Assembly (NCBI RefSeq): GCF_000213055.1
Contig: NZ_CM001165.1
Span: 7,247,445-7,311,444 of the forward strand
Direction of reading: 5' to 3'
Origin: Streptomyces sp. Tu6071
GTDB taxonomy: Bacteria; Actinomycetota; Actinomycetes; Streptomycetales; Streptomycetaceae
DNA length: 64,000 nt
Shown here piece by piece: positions 24,698 to 32,229 of this stretch; the stretch's first letter is position 1, and each line of letters starts with the position of its first letter. Below the pieces are notes generated by a model. The model was not told where the DNA came from, searched no databases, and saw only the letters and a program-made list of their open reading frames with translations. A program made the translations under genes and the position numbers.

Positions 24698-25689
24698 CCG
24701 CCCCCGCCGAGAGCCGACCAGAGCGCCCCCGCCGCCGCAAGGCCAGGAGAGGCGAACAACTCGTCTTGCCGAAGGCCGAGTTCACCTCGTACTACGGGCG
24801 CCCCATCCTCAAGAGGCCGTCCTGGGCCGCGAGCGACATCGCCGGGTACTTCTTCCTCGGCGGCCTCGCCGGGGCGGGCTCCGTGCTCGCCGCCGGGGCC
24901 CACCTCACCGGGCGGCACACGACGGCGGACGCCCTCAAGCTCTCCTCGCTCGGCGCCGTCGCCCTCTCGGCCGCCGCCCTCGTCCACGACCTCGGACGGC
25001 CCGCCCGCTTCGTCAACATGCTGCGGGTCCTCAAGCCCACCTCGCCGATGAGCGTCGGCTCCTGGCTCCTGAGCGGGTACGGGTCCTGCGCCGGCCTCGC
25101 CGCGCTCACCGCCGTCTCGGGCCGCCTCCCACGCCTCGGCACCGCCGCGACCCTCGGCGCCGCGCTCACCGGCTCCGGCGTCGCCACGTACACCGCCGTG
25201 CTCGCCGCCGACACCGCCGTGCCCGCCTGGCACGGCGTCCACCGGGAACTCCCCTACCTCTTCGCGGCCTCGGCGACCGCCGCCGCCTCCGGCGCGGCCC
25301 TCGTCCTCGGCCCCCCGTGCGAGCACGGCCCCGCGCGCTGCGCCGCCGCCCTGGCCGCCACGGGGGACCTCCTCGCGAGCCACCGCGCGGAGCGGGCGCT
25401 CGGGGAACCCGTCGCGGAGACCTGGCGCGAGGGGCGCGCGGGCACCCTGCTCCGTACCGCTCGCGCGCTCACCGTCGCGGGCGCCGCCGCCGCCCTCGCC
25501 GGGCCGCGCCTGGGCCGGACGGGGACCGCGCTCGGCGGGCTCGCGCTCCTCGGGGGCTCCGCCTGCACCCGCTTCGGCGTCTTCGCCGCCGGGGTCGCCT
25601 CGACCGAGGACCCGCGCCACGTCGTGGAGCCCCAGCGGGCGCGGCTCGCCGAGCGCGCGGGGGCCGAACGGTCCGGTGGCGGGAGCTGA
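24694..25689 (+). CDS. NrfD/PsrC-like membrane subunit of formate dehydrogenase
   Basis: A 331-residue polytopic protein with about eight helices. It opens with a basic stretch and FTSYYGRPILKRPSWAASDI, then GYFFLGGLAGAGSVL and VHDLGRPARFVNMLRVLKPT, the NrfD/PsrC signature. It replaces the cytochrome b FdnI subunit of E. coli and would hand electrons to menaquinone without heme. The gene closes the operon. Directly after the stop there is a 22-bp tandem repeat whose last copy forms one arm of the terminator. Confidence 0.92.
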   Translation: MTAPAESRPERPRRRKARRGEQLVLPKAEFTSYYGRPILKRPSWAASDIAGYFFLGGLAGAGSVLAAGAHLTGRHTTADALKLSSLGAVALSAAALVHDLGRPARFVNMLRVLKPTSPMSVGSWLLSGYGSCAGLAALTAVSGRLPRLGTAATLGAALTGSGVATYTAVLAADTAVPAWHGVHRELPYLFAASATAAASGAALVLGPPCEHGPARCAAALAATGDLLASHRAERALGEPVAETWREGRAGTLLRTARALTVAGAAAALAGPRLGRTGTALGGLALLGGSACTRFGVFAAGVASTEDPRHVVEPQRARLAERAGAERSGGGS

Positions 25690-25749
25690 ACAGGCCGGTG
25701 GCCGGGGCTGAACAGGCCGGTGGCCGGGGCTGAACAGGCCGGTGGCCGG
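25684..25749. repeat. 22-bp tandem repeat, three copies, merging into a terminator
   Basis: GCTGAACAGGCCGGTGGCCG plus GG repeats at 25684-25705, 25706-25727 and, with the last bases changed, 25728-25749. The first copy overlaps the stop codon of the membrane subunit gene, so each copy contains an in-register TGA. Confidence 0.85.
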
Positions 25750-25791
25750 TCCCTCCCGTACGACGTACGCACGGGAGGGACCGGCCACCGG
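25739..25791. terminator. Very strong bidirectional terminator, 21-bp perfect stem
   Basis: The 21 bases at 25739-25759 (CCGGTGGCCGGTCCCTCCCG, then T) are perfectly complementary to 25771-25791 across an 11-nt loop. The hairpin separates the formate dehydrogenase operon from the convergent rodlin gene. Confidence 0.9.
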
Positions 25792-25804
25792 GACCCGCGG
25801 GCGG

Positions 25805-26212
25805 TCAGCCGTTGCGCACACCGTTCGCCGACAGGACCGGGATGTCCTCCACGAGGTGCGAGAGGGGCTCGTCGCCCTTCGCCTGCGAGGAGTTGTCCGC
25901 GCACTGCTGGTTCTGCGGCGACGACAGGACGTTGACGTCCTGGACGGCGACCGGCACGAGCAGGCCGACGAGGGAACCGACGTTGGCCTTGACCGGGACG
26001 CCGAGGCACAGCTTGTTGAGGCTGTCGCTCACGAGGCTGGCCTGCGGGCTCTGGTCACCGGCGGTCGTCGAGTTGCCGAAGGCGTCCGCGGCACCGTTGC
26101 CGCTCACCGAGGTGGTGCCGCCGTCGTCGGCGAGCGCCATCGCGGGGGCCGCGGCCATCGCGACACCGGCGACGGACGCGGACAGCGCGGCGGCGGCGAG
26201 GTACTTCTTCAT
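25805..26212 (-). CDS. Rodlin family surface protein
   Basis: A 135-residue secreted protein. It has a signal peptide ([20 protein letters not shown], cleavage near the AMALA site) and a mature region with the rodlin pattern [60 protein letters not shown] and [13 protein letters not shown]. Two Cys are conserved. In Streptomyces, rodlins RdlA/RdlB align chaplin fibrils into rodlets on aerial hyphae. No chaplin gene is adjacent. The ATG with AGGAGC upstream is chosen over a longer reading that lacks a signal peptide at its start. Probably expressed during aerial growth. Confidence 0.92.
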   Translation of the reverse strand: MKKYLAAAALSASVAGVAMAAAPAMALADDGGTTSVSGNGAADAFGNSTTAGDQSPQASLVSDSLNKLCLGVPVKANVGSLVGLLVPVAVQDVNVLSSPQNQQCADNSSQAKGDEPLSHLVEDIPVLSANGVRNG

Positions 26213-26244
26213 GAAACGTGCTCCTGATGAGTCGGACTGCGTGA

Positions 26245-26273
26245 CCACCCGGCGGACCCGGGAGCCCGGGTGG
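26245..26273 (-). other. Hairpin in the rodlin upstream/leader region
   Basis: CCACCCGG (26245-26252) and CCGGGTGG (26266-26273) form a perfect 8-bp inverted repeat 33 bp upstream of the rodlin start. It may be a 5' UTR stem or an operator. The remaining intergenic sequence to 26419 shows nothing else I can name. Confidence 0.4.
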
Positions 26274-26419
26274 CCGGTGCCCCGTGAGCGGGACACGCTG
26301 CACAACCGCTCAGCGGCGTCCTGGTTTCGCCCCGTCCCCCGTACGGAGCATCCCGTGCCGCCAACCGTGACCGGCCGCGACCTGGGACGTTGGACGCGGT
26401 CACGCGGCCCGTCCGGCTC

Positions 26420-27364
26420 CTAGAGCCCGTCGAAGAGGGCGCTCACCGACTCGCCGTTGTGGATGCGCCGGACCGCCTCTGCGAGCGCGGGAGCCACCGA
26501 GAGCACCGTCAGCTTCTCGGTGCGCTCGGCCTCGGGGACCGGCACCGAGTTGGTGCACACGATCTCCAGGATCTCCGGCTGCTCGCTCAGCCGCTTGAGA
26601 GCGCCCGAGGCGAAGAGCCCGTGCGTACACGCGACCCGCACCGAACGCGCCCCCAGCTCCCGCAACCGGTCGAGCAGTTCGAGGACCGTGCTGCCCTTCG
26701 CGATCTCGTCGTCCAGGACGATGACGTCGCGGTCGGCGACGTCGCCGATGACCGCGCTGATCGACACCTTGTCGTCCTCGAAGCGCTGTTTCGCGCCCGC
26801 CGCGACCCGTGTGCCGAGCAGCCGCGCGAAGGCCGCGGCCTCCTTCGCGTTGCCGAGGTCGGGCGAGACCACCGTCGTGTTCGACAGGTCCAGCTTGCGG
26901 AAGTGCGTGGCCAGTTCCCGCAGCGCGTGCAGGTGGTCGACGGGGACCGAGAAGAAGCCGTGGACCTGCGGCGAGTGCAGGGTCAGCGCGAGGACCCGGC
27001 TCGCGCCCGCCGTCACGAGGAGGTCGGCGACGAGCCGCCCGCCGAGCGAGATGCGCGGCATGTCCTTCTTGTCGGAACGGGCGTAGGAGTAGTGCGGCAT
27101 GACGACGGTGATCCGCCCCGCCGAGGCGCCGCGCGCCGCGTCGCACATCATGAGCAGTTCGACGAGGTGCTCCTGCACCGGCGCGACGAGCGGCTGGATC
27201 AGGAACACGTCCCGCTCCCGGCAGTTCGCCTCCAGCTGCACCTCCAGGCAGTCGTTGGCGAAGCGGTTGATCCGCGCGGGCGAGAGCGGCACTTCCAGGT
27301 GCCGGCACACCTCCGCCGCGAGTTCGGGATGGGCACTACCACTGAAGACGGCGATGTCTCGCAC
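26420..27364 (-). CDS. prs: Ribose-phosphate pyrophosphokinase (PRPP synthetase)
   Basis: A 314-residue class I PRPP synthetase converting ribose-5-phosphate and ATP to PRPP. Seen are the opening IAVFSGSAHPELAAEVCRHL, the ATP loop YSYARSDKKDMPRISLGGRL, LHSPQVHGFFSVPVDHLHAL, and the PRPP-binding loop IVLDDEIAKGSTVLEL, which keeps the DDxIxxGxT pattern. Several positions differ from the housekeeping sequence (HSPQVHGFF rather than HAAQIQGFF), so this may be a secondary paralogue. The start is a GTG behind TAGGAG. It lies 38 bp downstream of a phosphotransferase gene on the same strand. Confidence 0.88.
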   Translation of the reverse strand: MRDIAVFSGSAHPELAAEVCRHLEVPLSPARINRFANDCLEVQLEANCRERDVFLIQPLVAPVQEHLVELLMMCDAARGASAGRITVVMPHYSYARSDKKDMPRISLGGRLVADLLVTAGASRVLALTLHSPQVHGFFSVPVDHLHALRELATHFRKLDLSNTTVVSPDLGNAKEAAAFARLLGTRVAAGAKQRFEDDKVSISAVIGDVADRDVIVLDDEIAKGSTVLELLDRLRELGARSVRVACTHGLFASGALKRLSEQPEILEIVCTNSVPVPEAERTEKLTVLSVAPALAEAVRRIHNGESVSALFDGL

Positions 27365-27402
27365 GAACCGGCTCTCCTACGGTCTTGGGGGCGTCGGTCG
27401 GT

Positions 27403-28146
27403 CTACGGATGCCGCTCGGCATCGTAGCGAGCACGCGCGTCCGCCCAGAGCGGGGGGAGGAGCGCGAACGCCGCGCCGGGGAGCGCGCGTTCCTCCGCCG
27501 TGAGCCCCGGTATCCTCTCGCGCCGCTCCCGGGCCGCCGTCAGGTACGTGCCCAGCTCCGGCGGGGCGAGGACCAGGAACTCCGGCAGGAACAGCTCGAT
27601 GAGAGCGGCGACGTCGAGCCGCAGGCTCGCCTCGGCGAGGATCAGCGCGCTCGACGCCCAGTCGAGACCCGGCGGGCCCACCGCCGCCGACTCCCAGTCG
27701 ATGACGACGGGACCGGCGGGGGAGAGCAGCACGTTCTCCGGGTGCAGGTCGAGGTGGAGCAGCCGGTGCCCGGCGGGAGCGCCCTCCGGCGGGGGGACGC
27801 GGTGCAGCCGCCGCAGGAGAGCGGCGAGCAGCGCGGCACCCTCCGCCGCGCTCGCGTCCCCGGTCGTGAGCGCCCGCGCGAGCGTCGGCCCCTCGATCCG
27901 GCGCACGACCATCTCGTTCGCGGCGAAGGGCCCGGGGCGCAGGGCGGGGAGCGGATAGCCGTACGAGGCGACGCGGCGCATCACGGCCGCCTCCGCCGCG
28001 GTGTCCCGCGCCGAGCGGTACCTGCGCACCACCCACTCGGCGCCGAGCGCGTACACGTCGGCGCTGCGCCCGGAACCGATCAGTTCCCCCCACGACCCGC
28101 CGGTAGGCCCGTCCGCGGCCCCGCCTGGCGACTTGTCACCCGTCAT
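27403..28146 (-). CDS. Aminoglycoside phosphotransferase/choline kinase-like protein
   Basis: A 247-residue APH-fold kinase. The catalytic loop HLDLHPENVLLSPAG and the metal-binding Asp in VVIDWESAAVGPPGLDWA are intact. The N-terminal lobe is short (SADVYALGAEWVVRRYRSAR). Substrate unknown; such proteins phosphorylate small molecules and are not necessarily resistance factors. The start MTGDKSPGG is chosen; the much longer reading runs through the divergent antitoxin gene on the other strand. Close to prs and possibly co-transcribed with it. Confidence 0.85.
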   Translation of the reverse strand: MTGDKSPGGAADGPTGGSWGELIGSGRSADVYALGAEWVVRRYRSARDTAAEAAVMRRVASYGYPLPALRPGPFAANEMVVRRIEGPTLARALTTGDASAAEGAALLAALLRRLHRVPPPEGAPAGHRLLHLDLHPENVLLSPAGPVVIDWESAAVGPPGLDWASSALILAEASLRLDVAALIELFLPEFLVLAPPELGTYLTAARERRERIPGLTAEERALPGAAFALLPPLWADARARYDAERHP

Positions 28147-28213
28147 GACCGGAATACCACCACGTCGGGACCGAACTTGTCCGTTCCTTGCGTCACTTGA
28201 CGGCTCATTACCC

Positions 28214-28242
28214 TTCACGGGCAGGTACCGACTAGGTACCCT
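28214..28242 (+). promoter_or_regulatory. Toxin-antitoxin promoter with paired GGTACC operator
   Basis: TTCACG (28214-28219) and TACCCT (28237-28242) are spaced by 17 bp, and the ATG follows 7 nt after the -10, giving a leaderless mRNA. Two GGTACC hexamers at 28224-28229 and 28235-28240 are 11 bp apart, one helical turn, and the second overlaps the -10. This is the geometry expected for autorepression by a ribbon-helix-helix antitoxin. Confidence 0.6.
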
Positions 28243-28249
28243 GGCCCGC

Positions 28250-28531
28250 ATGCCGTCACTCAACGTGTCCTTCACCGAAGAGGAGCTGGAAGGCGTCAGG
28301 GCCGCCGCGGCGGCCGAGGGCAAGAGCCTCAAGCAGTACCTGCACGACCTCGGCGTCAGGGAGCACCAGCGCAAGCAGTTCGTGTCGGGGGCGCTGGACT
28401 GGGGCGACCGGCTGCGCGAGGAGTTCGACGCGGCCTTCCCCACGGAGATACCCCCGCGGCGCCGCGCCCCCGGTCACGGCGGCGCGCAGGCGCACGGGCG
28501 CGGTCACGGCGGAGGGAAGAGCGTCGCCTGA
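28250..28531 (+). CDS. Antitoxin, ribbon-helix-helix-like, of a Fic-type TA pair
   Basis: A 93-residue protein. The N-terminal 50 residues (SLNVSFTEEELEGVRAAAAA, then EGKSLKQYLHDL) look like a ribbon-helix-helix DNA-binding domain: one beta strand and two helices. The C-terminal half is basic, Gly/His-rich and disordered (GHGGAQAHGRGHGGGKSVA), probably the toxin-binding tail. The stop overlaps the toxin start by one base (TGATG), so translation is coupled. A leaderless promoter with paired GGTACC sites lies immediately upstream, suggesting autoregulation. Confidence 0.8.
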   Translation: MPSLNVSFTEEELEGVRAAAAAEGKSLKQYLHDLGVREHQRKQFVSGALDWGDRLREEFDAAFPTEIPPRRRAPGHGGAQAHGRGHGGGKSVA

Positions 28532-28905
28532 TGGCCCTGTTCGTGGACGTGGCCTGGCTCCTCGACGTCCAGGAGCGGGCCGTACCCGAGGACGTCTCGG
28601 TCGCCGACTACTCGGCGCTCGTCGCCGCCGTCTCCCGGCACCGCACCACCATGCCGACCCTCGCGGCCTCGGACCCCGACGCGGCCTGGCGCGCGGCGGC
28701 GCTCCTCCACACGATCGTCCGCCTCGAACCCCTCCCGCACCGCAACTCCCTGTACGCGGCGCAGGTCGCCGCCCAGTACATGGGCCAGTGCGGCGAGGGC
28801 ATAGACCCGCCGTACGGAGCGCTCTCGGAGCTGATCAAGGAGATCGGCGCGGACCGGGCGGACCTGTACGCGGTGGCGGAACGGCTGCGCGGCTGGCGCA
28901 TCTGA
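28531..28905 (+). CDS. Toxin of a Fic/Doc-like TA pair with a degenerate active site
   Basis: A 124-residue helical protein (starts MALFVDVAWLLDVQERAVPE). It matches the size and layout of actinobacterial Fic/Doc-type toxins paired with RHH antitoxins. Where Fic proteins have HxFx(D/N)xNxR, here the helix junction reads RLEPLPHRNSLYAAQVAAQY: an H and an R-N pair remain, but the canonical loop is not recognisable. AMPylation or phosphotransfer activity is therefore doubtful. The start codon overlaps the antitoxin stop. The family call is by context and weak similarity. Confidence 0.65.
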   Translation: MALFVDVAWLLDVQERAVPEDVSVADYSALVAAVSRHRTTMPTLAASDPDAAWRAAALLHTIVRLEPLPHRNSLYAAQVAAQYMGQCGEGIDPPYGALSELIKEIGADRADLYAVAERLRGWRI

Positions 28906-28948
28906 GCGCAGACCGGGGCGGCGGCGGGCAGCGGGGAAGCGGCTGTAT

Positions 28949-29025
28949 GCGGTGGCCGAGCCGTGCGTCGGGTGGTGGGGAGAGCGCCGGTACGCGGTGG
29001 CCGAGCGTGCGTCGGGTGGTGGGGG
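28949..29025. repeat. Two-copy 32-bp direct repeat between toxin and GNAT genes
   Basis: GCGGTGGCCGAGCCGTGCGT with CGGGTGGTGGGG at 28949-28980 recurs with one deletion at 28994-29025, and a GCGGTGGC fragment follows at 29034. The motif TACGCGGTGGC also occurs in the last codons of the toxin gene, so the array may have arisen by duplication of that end. Confidence 0.6.
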
Positions 29026-29066
29026 AGGGGGTGCGCGGTGGCGTCCTCGCCGTGTGCCCGTCCGGC

Positions 29067-29576
29067 TCATCGGCCCCCGAAGCGGAGCGCCAACGTGTCC
29101 GCGTCCCCCTCGCGTCCCACGGGCACGAAGCCGCGCCGCTCGTAGAGCCCGCGCGCCCGGTTGCCGTCCTCGACGCTCAGGCTCAGCCCCGGGCACCCCG
29201 CCTCCTCCGCCGCCAGGACCAGCGCGTCGAGCAGCGCGCCGCCCACGCCTGTGCCCCGCTCCCCGGGGACGACGGCGAGCGTCAACTCCGGGAGGGTCGG
29301 CGAGACATGCCCGTACCCCGGATCGTCGGCCGGGAAGTGGCGAGCCCACGCGGCCCCCAGCCCCCGCCCCCGCGCGTCCTCCGCCACGACGCCGAAGTCC
29401 CCGGCCCCCGGCCAGCCGCTCACGTAGTGCGCGGCCCGGGGCAGAGCGAGGAGTTCGGCGAGGGCGAAGCGCGGGCGGTCCCAGTGGAACGCCTCCAGGA
29501 GCATCCGCTCCAGGAAGGGGGCGTCCCGCTCGTGCGCGGGGCGCAGCCGAAGCGGGCCGTGTCTCGTGTCCGTCAT
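29067..29576 (-). CDS. GNAT family N-acetyltransferase
   Basis: A 169-residue single-domain acetyltransferase. The acetyl-CoA-binding motif A is LTLAVVPGERGTGVGGALLD with the R-x-x-G-x-G pyrophosphate loop, and motif B is GLSLSVEDGNRARGLYERRG. The opening LRLRPAHERDAPFLERML is standard for GNATs. The acceptor substrate is unknown. It lies alone on the minus strand, tail-to-tail with the TA pair. Confidence 0.88.
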   Translation of the reverse strand: MTDTRHGPLRLRPAHERDAPFLERMLLEAFHWDRPRFALAELLALPRAAHYVSGWPGAGDFGVVAEDARGRGLGAAWARHFPADDPGYGHVSPTLPELTLAVVPGERGTGVGGALLDALVLAAEEAGCPGLSLSVEDGNRARGLYERRGFVPVGREGDADTLALRFGGR

Positions 29577-29719
29577 CCGGACTGTCTACCGCCGGTCACC
29601 GGTCCCCGGTGAGCGCATCACCGCTCCGACCCGTGACCCGTCTCACTCCTCAACGGTTTTCGTCCCGCATCGCGAGACGCGGGGGCGACGTCGGCCAAAC
29701 GTCTGATTATCGTGTCCGC

Positions 29720-29803
29720 ATGCACGGACCGGCACGCACTCTCAGTCTGGCGCTCTTCGCCGCCACCTCCTGGAGCGTTGACGACGCTCTGTGTCGTCGC
29801 TGA
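29720..29803 (+). CDS. Putative leader peptide (Cys-containing attenuator) of the thiosulfate transporter
   Basis: A 27-codon frame starting MHGPARTLSLALFAATSW and ending DDALCRR, directly followed by a stop. Actinobacterial sulfur genes are often preceded by short peptides with a Cys and Arg codons at the very end, whose translation senses cysteine supply. TATCGT at 29708-29713 lies six bases before the ATG, so the leader would itself be leaderless. It sits 147 bp upstream of a YeeE/YedE-type sulfur transporter, the expected kind of target. Confidence 0.6.
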   Translation: MHGPARTLSLALFAATSWSVDDALCRR

Positions 29804-29950
29804 CACCTGCTCCCGTCCGTACGCGCACCCGGTGACGTACCCCCGTACCTTTGCGCGTCCCGCCATCCGGACAGTCGTGTCCACCCAGCGATCCGCCCGT
29901 CCCCCTGGGCCGCCGCGTCGCACCGCACCCACCGCCCGAAAGGCACCCCC

Positions 29951-31243
29951 GTGACCACCGCCCCCGCTCCCACGGCGGACACCCCGGCAAGCCGCAGGGG
30001 ACCGCTCGCCCCCGTATCCACGAGCGCCCCGCCGCCCGCTGCCGAGCCCCTGCCGCCCGTCAACAAGATCCCGCTCGCCGTCGCCGCCGTCATCGGCGCC
30101 GGGCTCACCGCCTGGACCTGGTCCGAGCACGGCGCCAAGCCCGGCGTGCTGCTCCTGCTCGGCATCGCCCTCGGCGTCGCGCTCTTCCACTCCCGCTTCG
30201 GCTTCACCTCCGCCTGGCGGCAGCTCATCGCGGTCGGCAACGGCACCGGGCTGCGCGCCCACACCCTCCTCCTCGGTACGACCGCCGCGCTCTTCGCGCT
30301 CGTCATCGGCACCGGGACCGGACTCTTCGGCACCACGCCCGCGCCGAGCGCGGGACCGATCGGATTCGGCCTGCTCATCGGCGCGTTCCTCTTCGCCGTC
30401 GGGATGCAGCTCGGCGGCGCCTGCGCCTCCGGGACGCTCTTCGCGGTCGGTTCGGGACAGAGCACGATCGTCCTCACGCTGGCCGGTTTCGTCGCGGGCT
30501 CGACGCTCGCCGCCTGGCAGTGGGAGCTGTGGCGCGACCTCCCCGCCGCCGATCCCTTCCTCTTCTCCGACCACTTCGGCGGCTGGGGCGGCTCCCTCGC
30601 CGTGACGCTCGTCGCGCTCGCCGTCGTGTACGCCGTCGCGCGCCGCGTCCAGGCCCGCCGCAACCCGCCGCCGGTGGGCGTGCCGCCGTCCGCGCGCACG
30701 GCCGCCGCGCGCGTGCTGCGCGGCTCCTGGACGCTGTGGGCCGGCGCCCTCGTCCTCGCCGTGCTCGGCGCGGGCGTGCTCCTCGTCTCCGGCGGCGCCT
30801 GGGGGGTCACGAGCGCCTTCGCGCTGTGGGGCAGCCGCATCGCCGACCTGCTCGGCGGCGACCCCTCCGGCTGGGCGTACTGGCAGCAGGCGGGCAACGC
30901 GGCGCAGTTGCACGGCCCGGTCCTCGCCGACAAGAACAGCCTCACGGACTTCGGCATCATGATCGGCGCGGGTGTCGCCGCCGCCGCGGGCGGCGTCTGG
31001 ACCCTGCACCGCTCGATCCCGGCCCGCACCGCCCTCGCGGGCGTCCTCGGCGGTGTCCTCATGGGCATCGGCGCGCGCATGGCGGGCGGCTGCAACATCG
31101 GCGCCTACCTCGCGGGCATCGCCTCGGGCAGCCTGCACGGCTGGATCTGGGGCGCCGTCGCGCTCCTCGGCACGTACGCGGGCCTCAAGCTGCGCCCCCT
31201 CTTCGGCCTCGGCAACCCGAAGCCCACCGACAGCGTGTGCTGA
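29951..31243 (+). CDS. YeeE/YedE family transporter (thiosulfate/sulfur uptake)
   Basis: A 430-residue polytopic membrane protein made of two related halves. The conserved Cys motifs are QLGGACASGTLFAVGSG in the first half and RMAGGCNIGAYLAGIASG in the second; these Cys relay thiosulfate in the bacterial TsuA transporter. The first 40 residues are a cytoplasmic Pro/Ala tail. The start is a GTG. A cysteine-codon leader peptide lies upstream and a strong hairpin downstream. The substrate (thiosulfate or another sulfur/selenium species) is inferred from the family. Confidence 0.88.
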   Translation: MTTAPAPTADTPASRRGPLAPVSTSAPPPAAEPLPPVNKIPLAVAAVIGAGLTAWTWSEHGAKPGVLLLLGIALGVALFHSRFGFTSAWRQLIAVGNGTGLRAHTLLLGTTAALFALVIGTGTGLFGTTPAPSAGPIGFGLLIGAFLFAVGMQLGGACASGTLFAVGSGQSTIVLTLAGFVAGSTLAAWQWELWRDLPAADPFLFSDHFGGWGGSLAVTLVALAVVYAVARRVQARRNPPPVGVPPSARTAAARVLRGSWTLWAGALVLAVLGAGVLLVSGGAWGVTSAFALWGSRIADLLGGDPSGWAYWQQAGNAAQLHGPVLADKNSLTDFGIMIGAGVAAAAGGVWTLHRSIPARTALAGVLGGVLMGIGARMAGGCNIGAYLAGIASGSLHGWIWGAVALLGTYAGLKLRPLFGLGNPKPTDSVC

Positions 31244-31252
31244 CGCGCCGTC

Positions 31253-31293
31253 CGGGGGCCGCTCGACCGCGTACGGCGCGGGAGCGGCCCCCG
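31253..31293 (+). terminator. Terminator of the sulfur transporter gene
   Basis: CGGGGGCCGCTC (31253-31264) and GAGCGGCCCCCG (31282-31293) form a perfect 12-bp stem 10 bp after the stop codon. Confidence 0.85.
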
Positions 31294-31373
31294 TTCGCGT
31301 GTGGCGTCCGGGACGCGTGGTAGGTGAGGAGGGGAACGGGCCCGCCGGGCCCCGCCACGAGGAGTGCGCCCGT

Positions 31374-32207
31374 ATGACGACCCCCGCACCACTGCGCGGC
31401 CTGAGCGACGGCCACCGCCTGCCCGCGCTCGGCCTGGGCACCTACCCGCTGGACGACGCCGGAGCCGAGAGCGCGGTCCGCACCGCCGCCGCCTCCGGCT
31501 ACCGCCTCTTCGACACGGCGGTCAACTACCGCAACGAGACCGGCACCGGGCGCGGGATCGCCGCCTGCGGACTGCCGCGCGAGGAGTTGTACGTCACGAC
31601 GAAGCTCCCCGGGCGCGACCACGGCTACGAGGAGACGCTGAAGTCCTTCGACGCCTCGCGGCAGCGCCTCGGCGTCGAGTACGTCGACCTGTACCTCATC
31701 CACTGGCCGCTGCCCCGCGTCGGGAAGTACGTGGACTCCTGGCGCGCGATGATCAAGCTCCGCGACGAGGGCCTGGTCCGCTCCCTCGGCGTCTCGAACT
31801 TCACGCCGGAGCACGTGCGCCGCCTGGAGGCCGAGACGGGCGTGCTGCCCACCGTCAACCAGATCGAGATGCACCCGCTGCTCCCGCAGGACGAACTGCG
31901 CGCCTTCCACCGCGAGAAGGCGATCGTGACGCAGAGCTGGAGCCCGCTGGGCCGGGGCAGCGAACTGCTCGACGATCCCGCGATCGGCGAGGTCGCCGCC
32001 CGCCACGGGGTCACCCCGGCGCAGGCGGTGCTGCGCTGGCACCTCCAGCTCGGTGCCCTGCCCGTGCCGAAGTCCGCCGACCCCGGCCGGCAGCGCGCCA
32101 ACCTCGACGTCTTCGGTTTCGAGCTGTCCGACGACGAGCTGCGCCGCATCGGCGAGCGCCCGGAGCGCAGGCTCGGCGGCGACCCGGACACGCACGAGGA
32201 GTTCTGA
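31374..32207 (+). CDS. Aldo/keto reductase (2,5-diketo-D-gluconate reductase type)
   Basis: A 277-residue NADPH-dependent TIM-barrel reductase. The catalytic tetrad pieces are FDTAVNYRNE (Asp, Tyr), TTKLPG (Lys) and LIHWPLP (His). The family stretch SLGVSNFTPEHVRRLEAETG and the cofactor motif VPKSADPGRQRANLDVFGF are present. It is of the AKR5-like short group. The ATG follows ACGAGGAGTGC. It reduces carbonyls of sugars or aldehydes; the natural substrate is not readable from context. Confidence 0.92.
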   Translation: MTTPAPLRGLSDGHRLPALGLGTYPLDDAGAESAVRTAAASGYRLFDTAVNYRNETGTGRGIAACGLPREELYVTTKLPGRDHGYEETLKSFDASRQRLGVEYVDLYLIHWPLPRVGKYVDSWRAMIKLRDEGLVRSLGVSNFTPEHVRRLEAETGVLPTVNQIEMHPLLPQDELRAFHREKAIVTQSWSPLGRGSELLDDPAIGEVAARHGVTPAQAVLRWHLQLGALPVPKSADPGRQRANLDVFGFELSDDELRRIGERPERRLGGDPDTHEEF

Positions 32208-32229
32208 GCGGCCGTCGTACGGCGGGGCG

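Noticed and set aside
28949..29040. A CRISPR-like or regulatory repeat array
   Set aside because: Only two imperfect copies with a 13-bp gap, no spacers of regular length and no cas genes.
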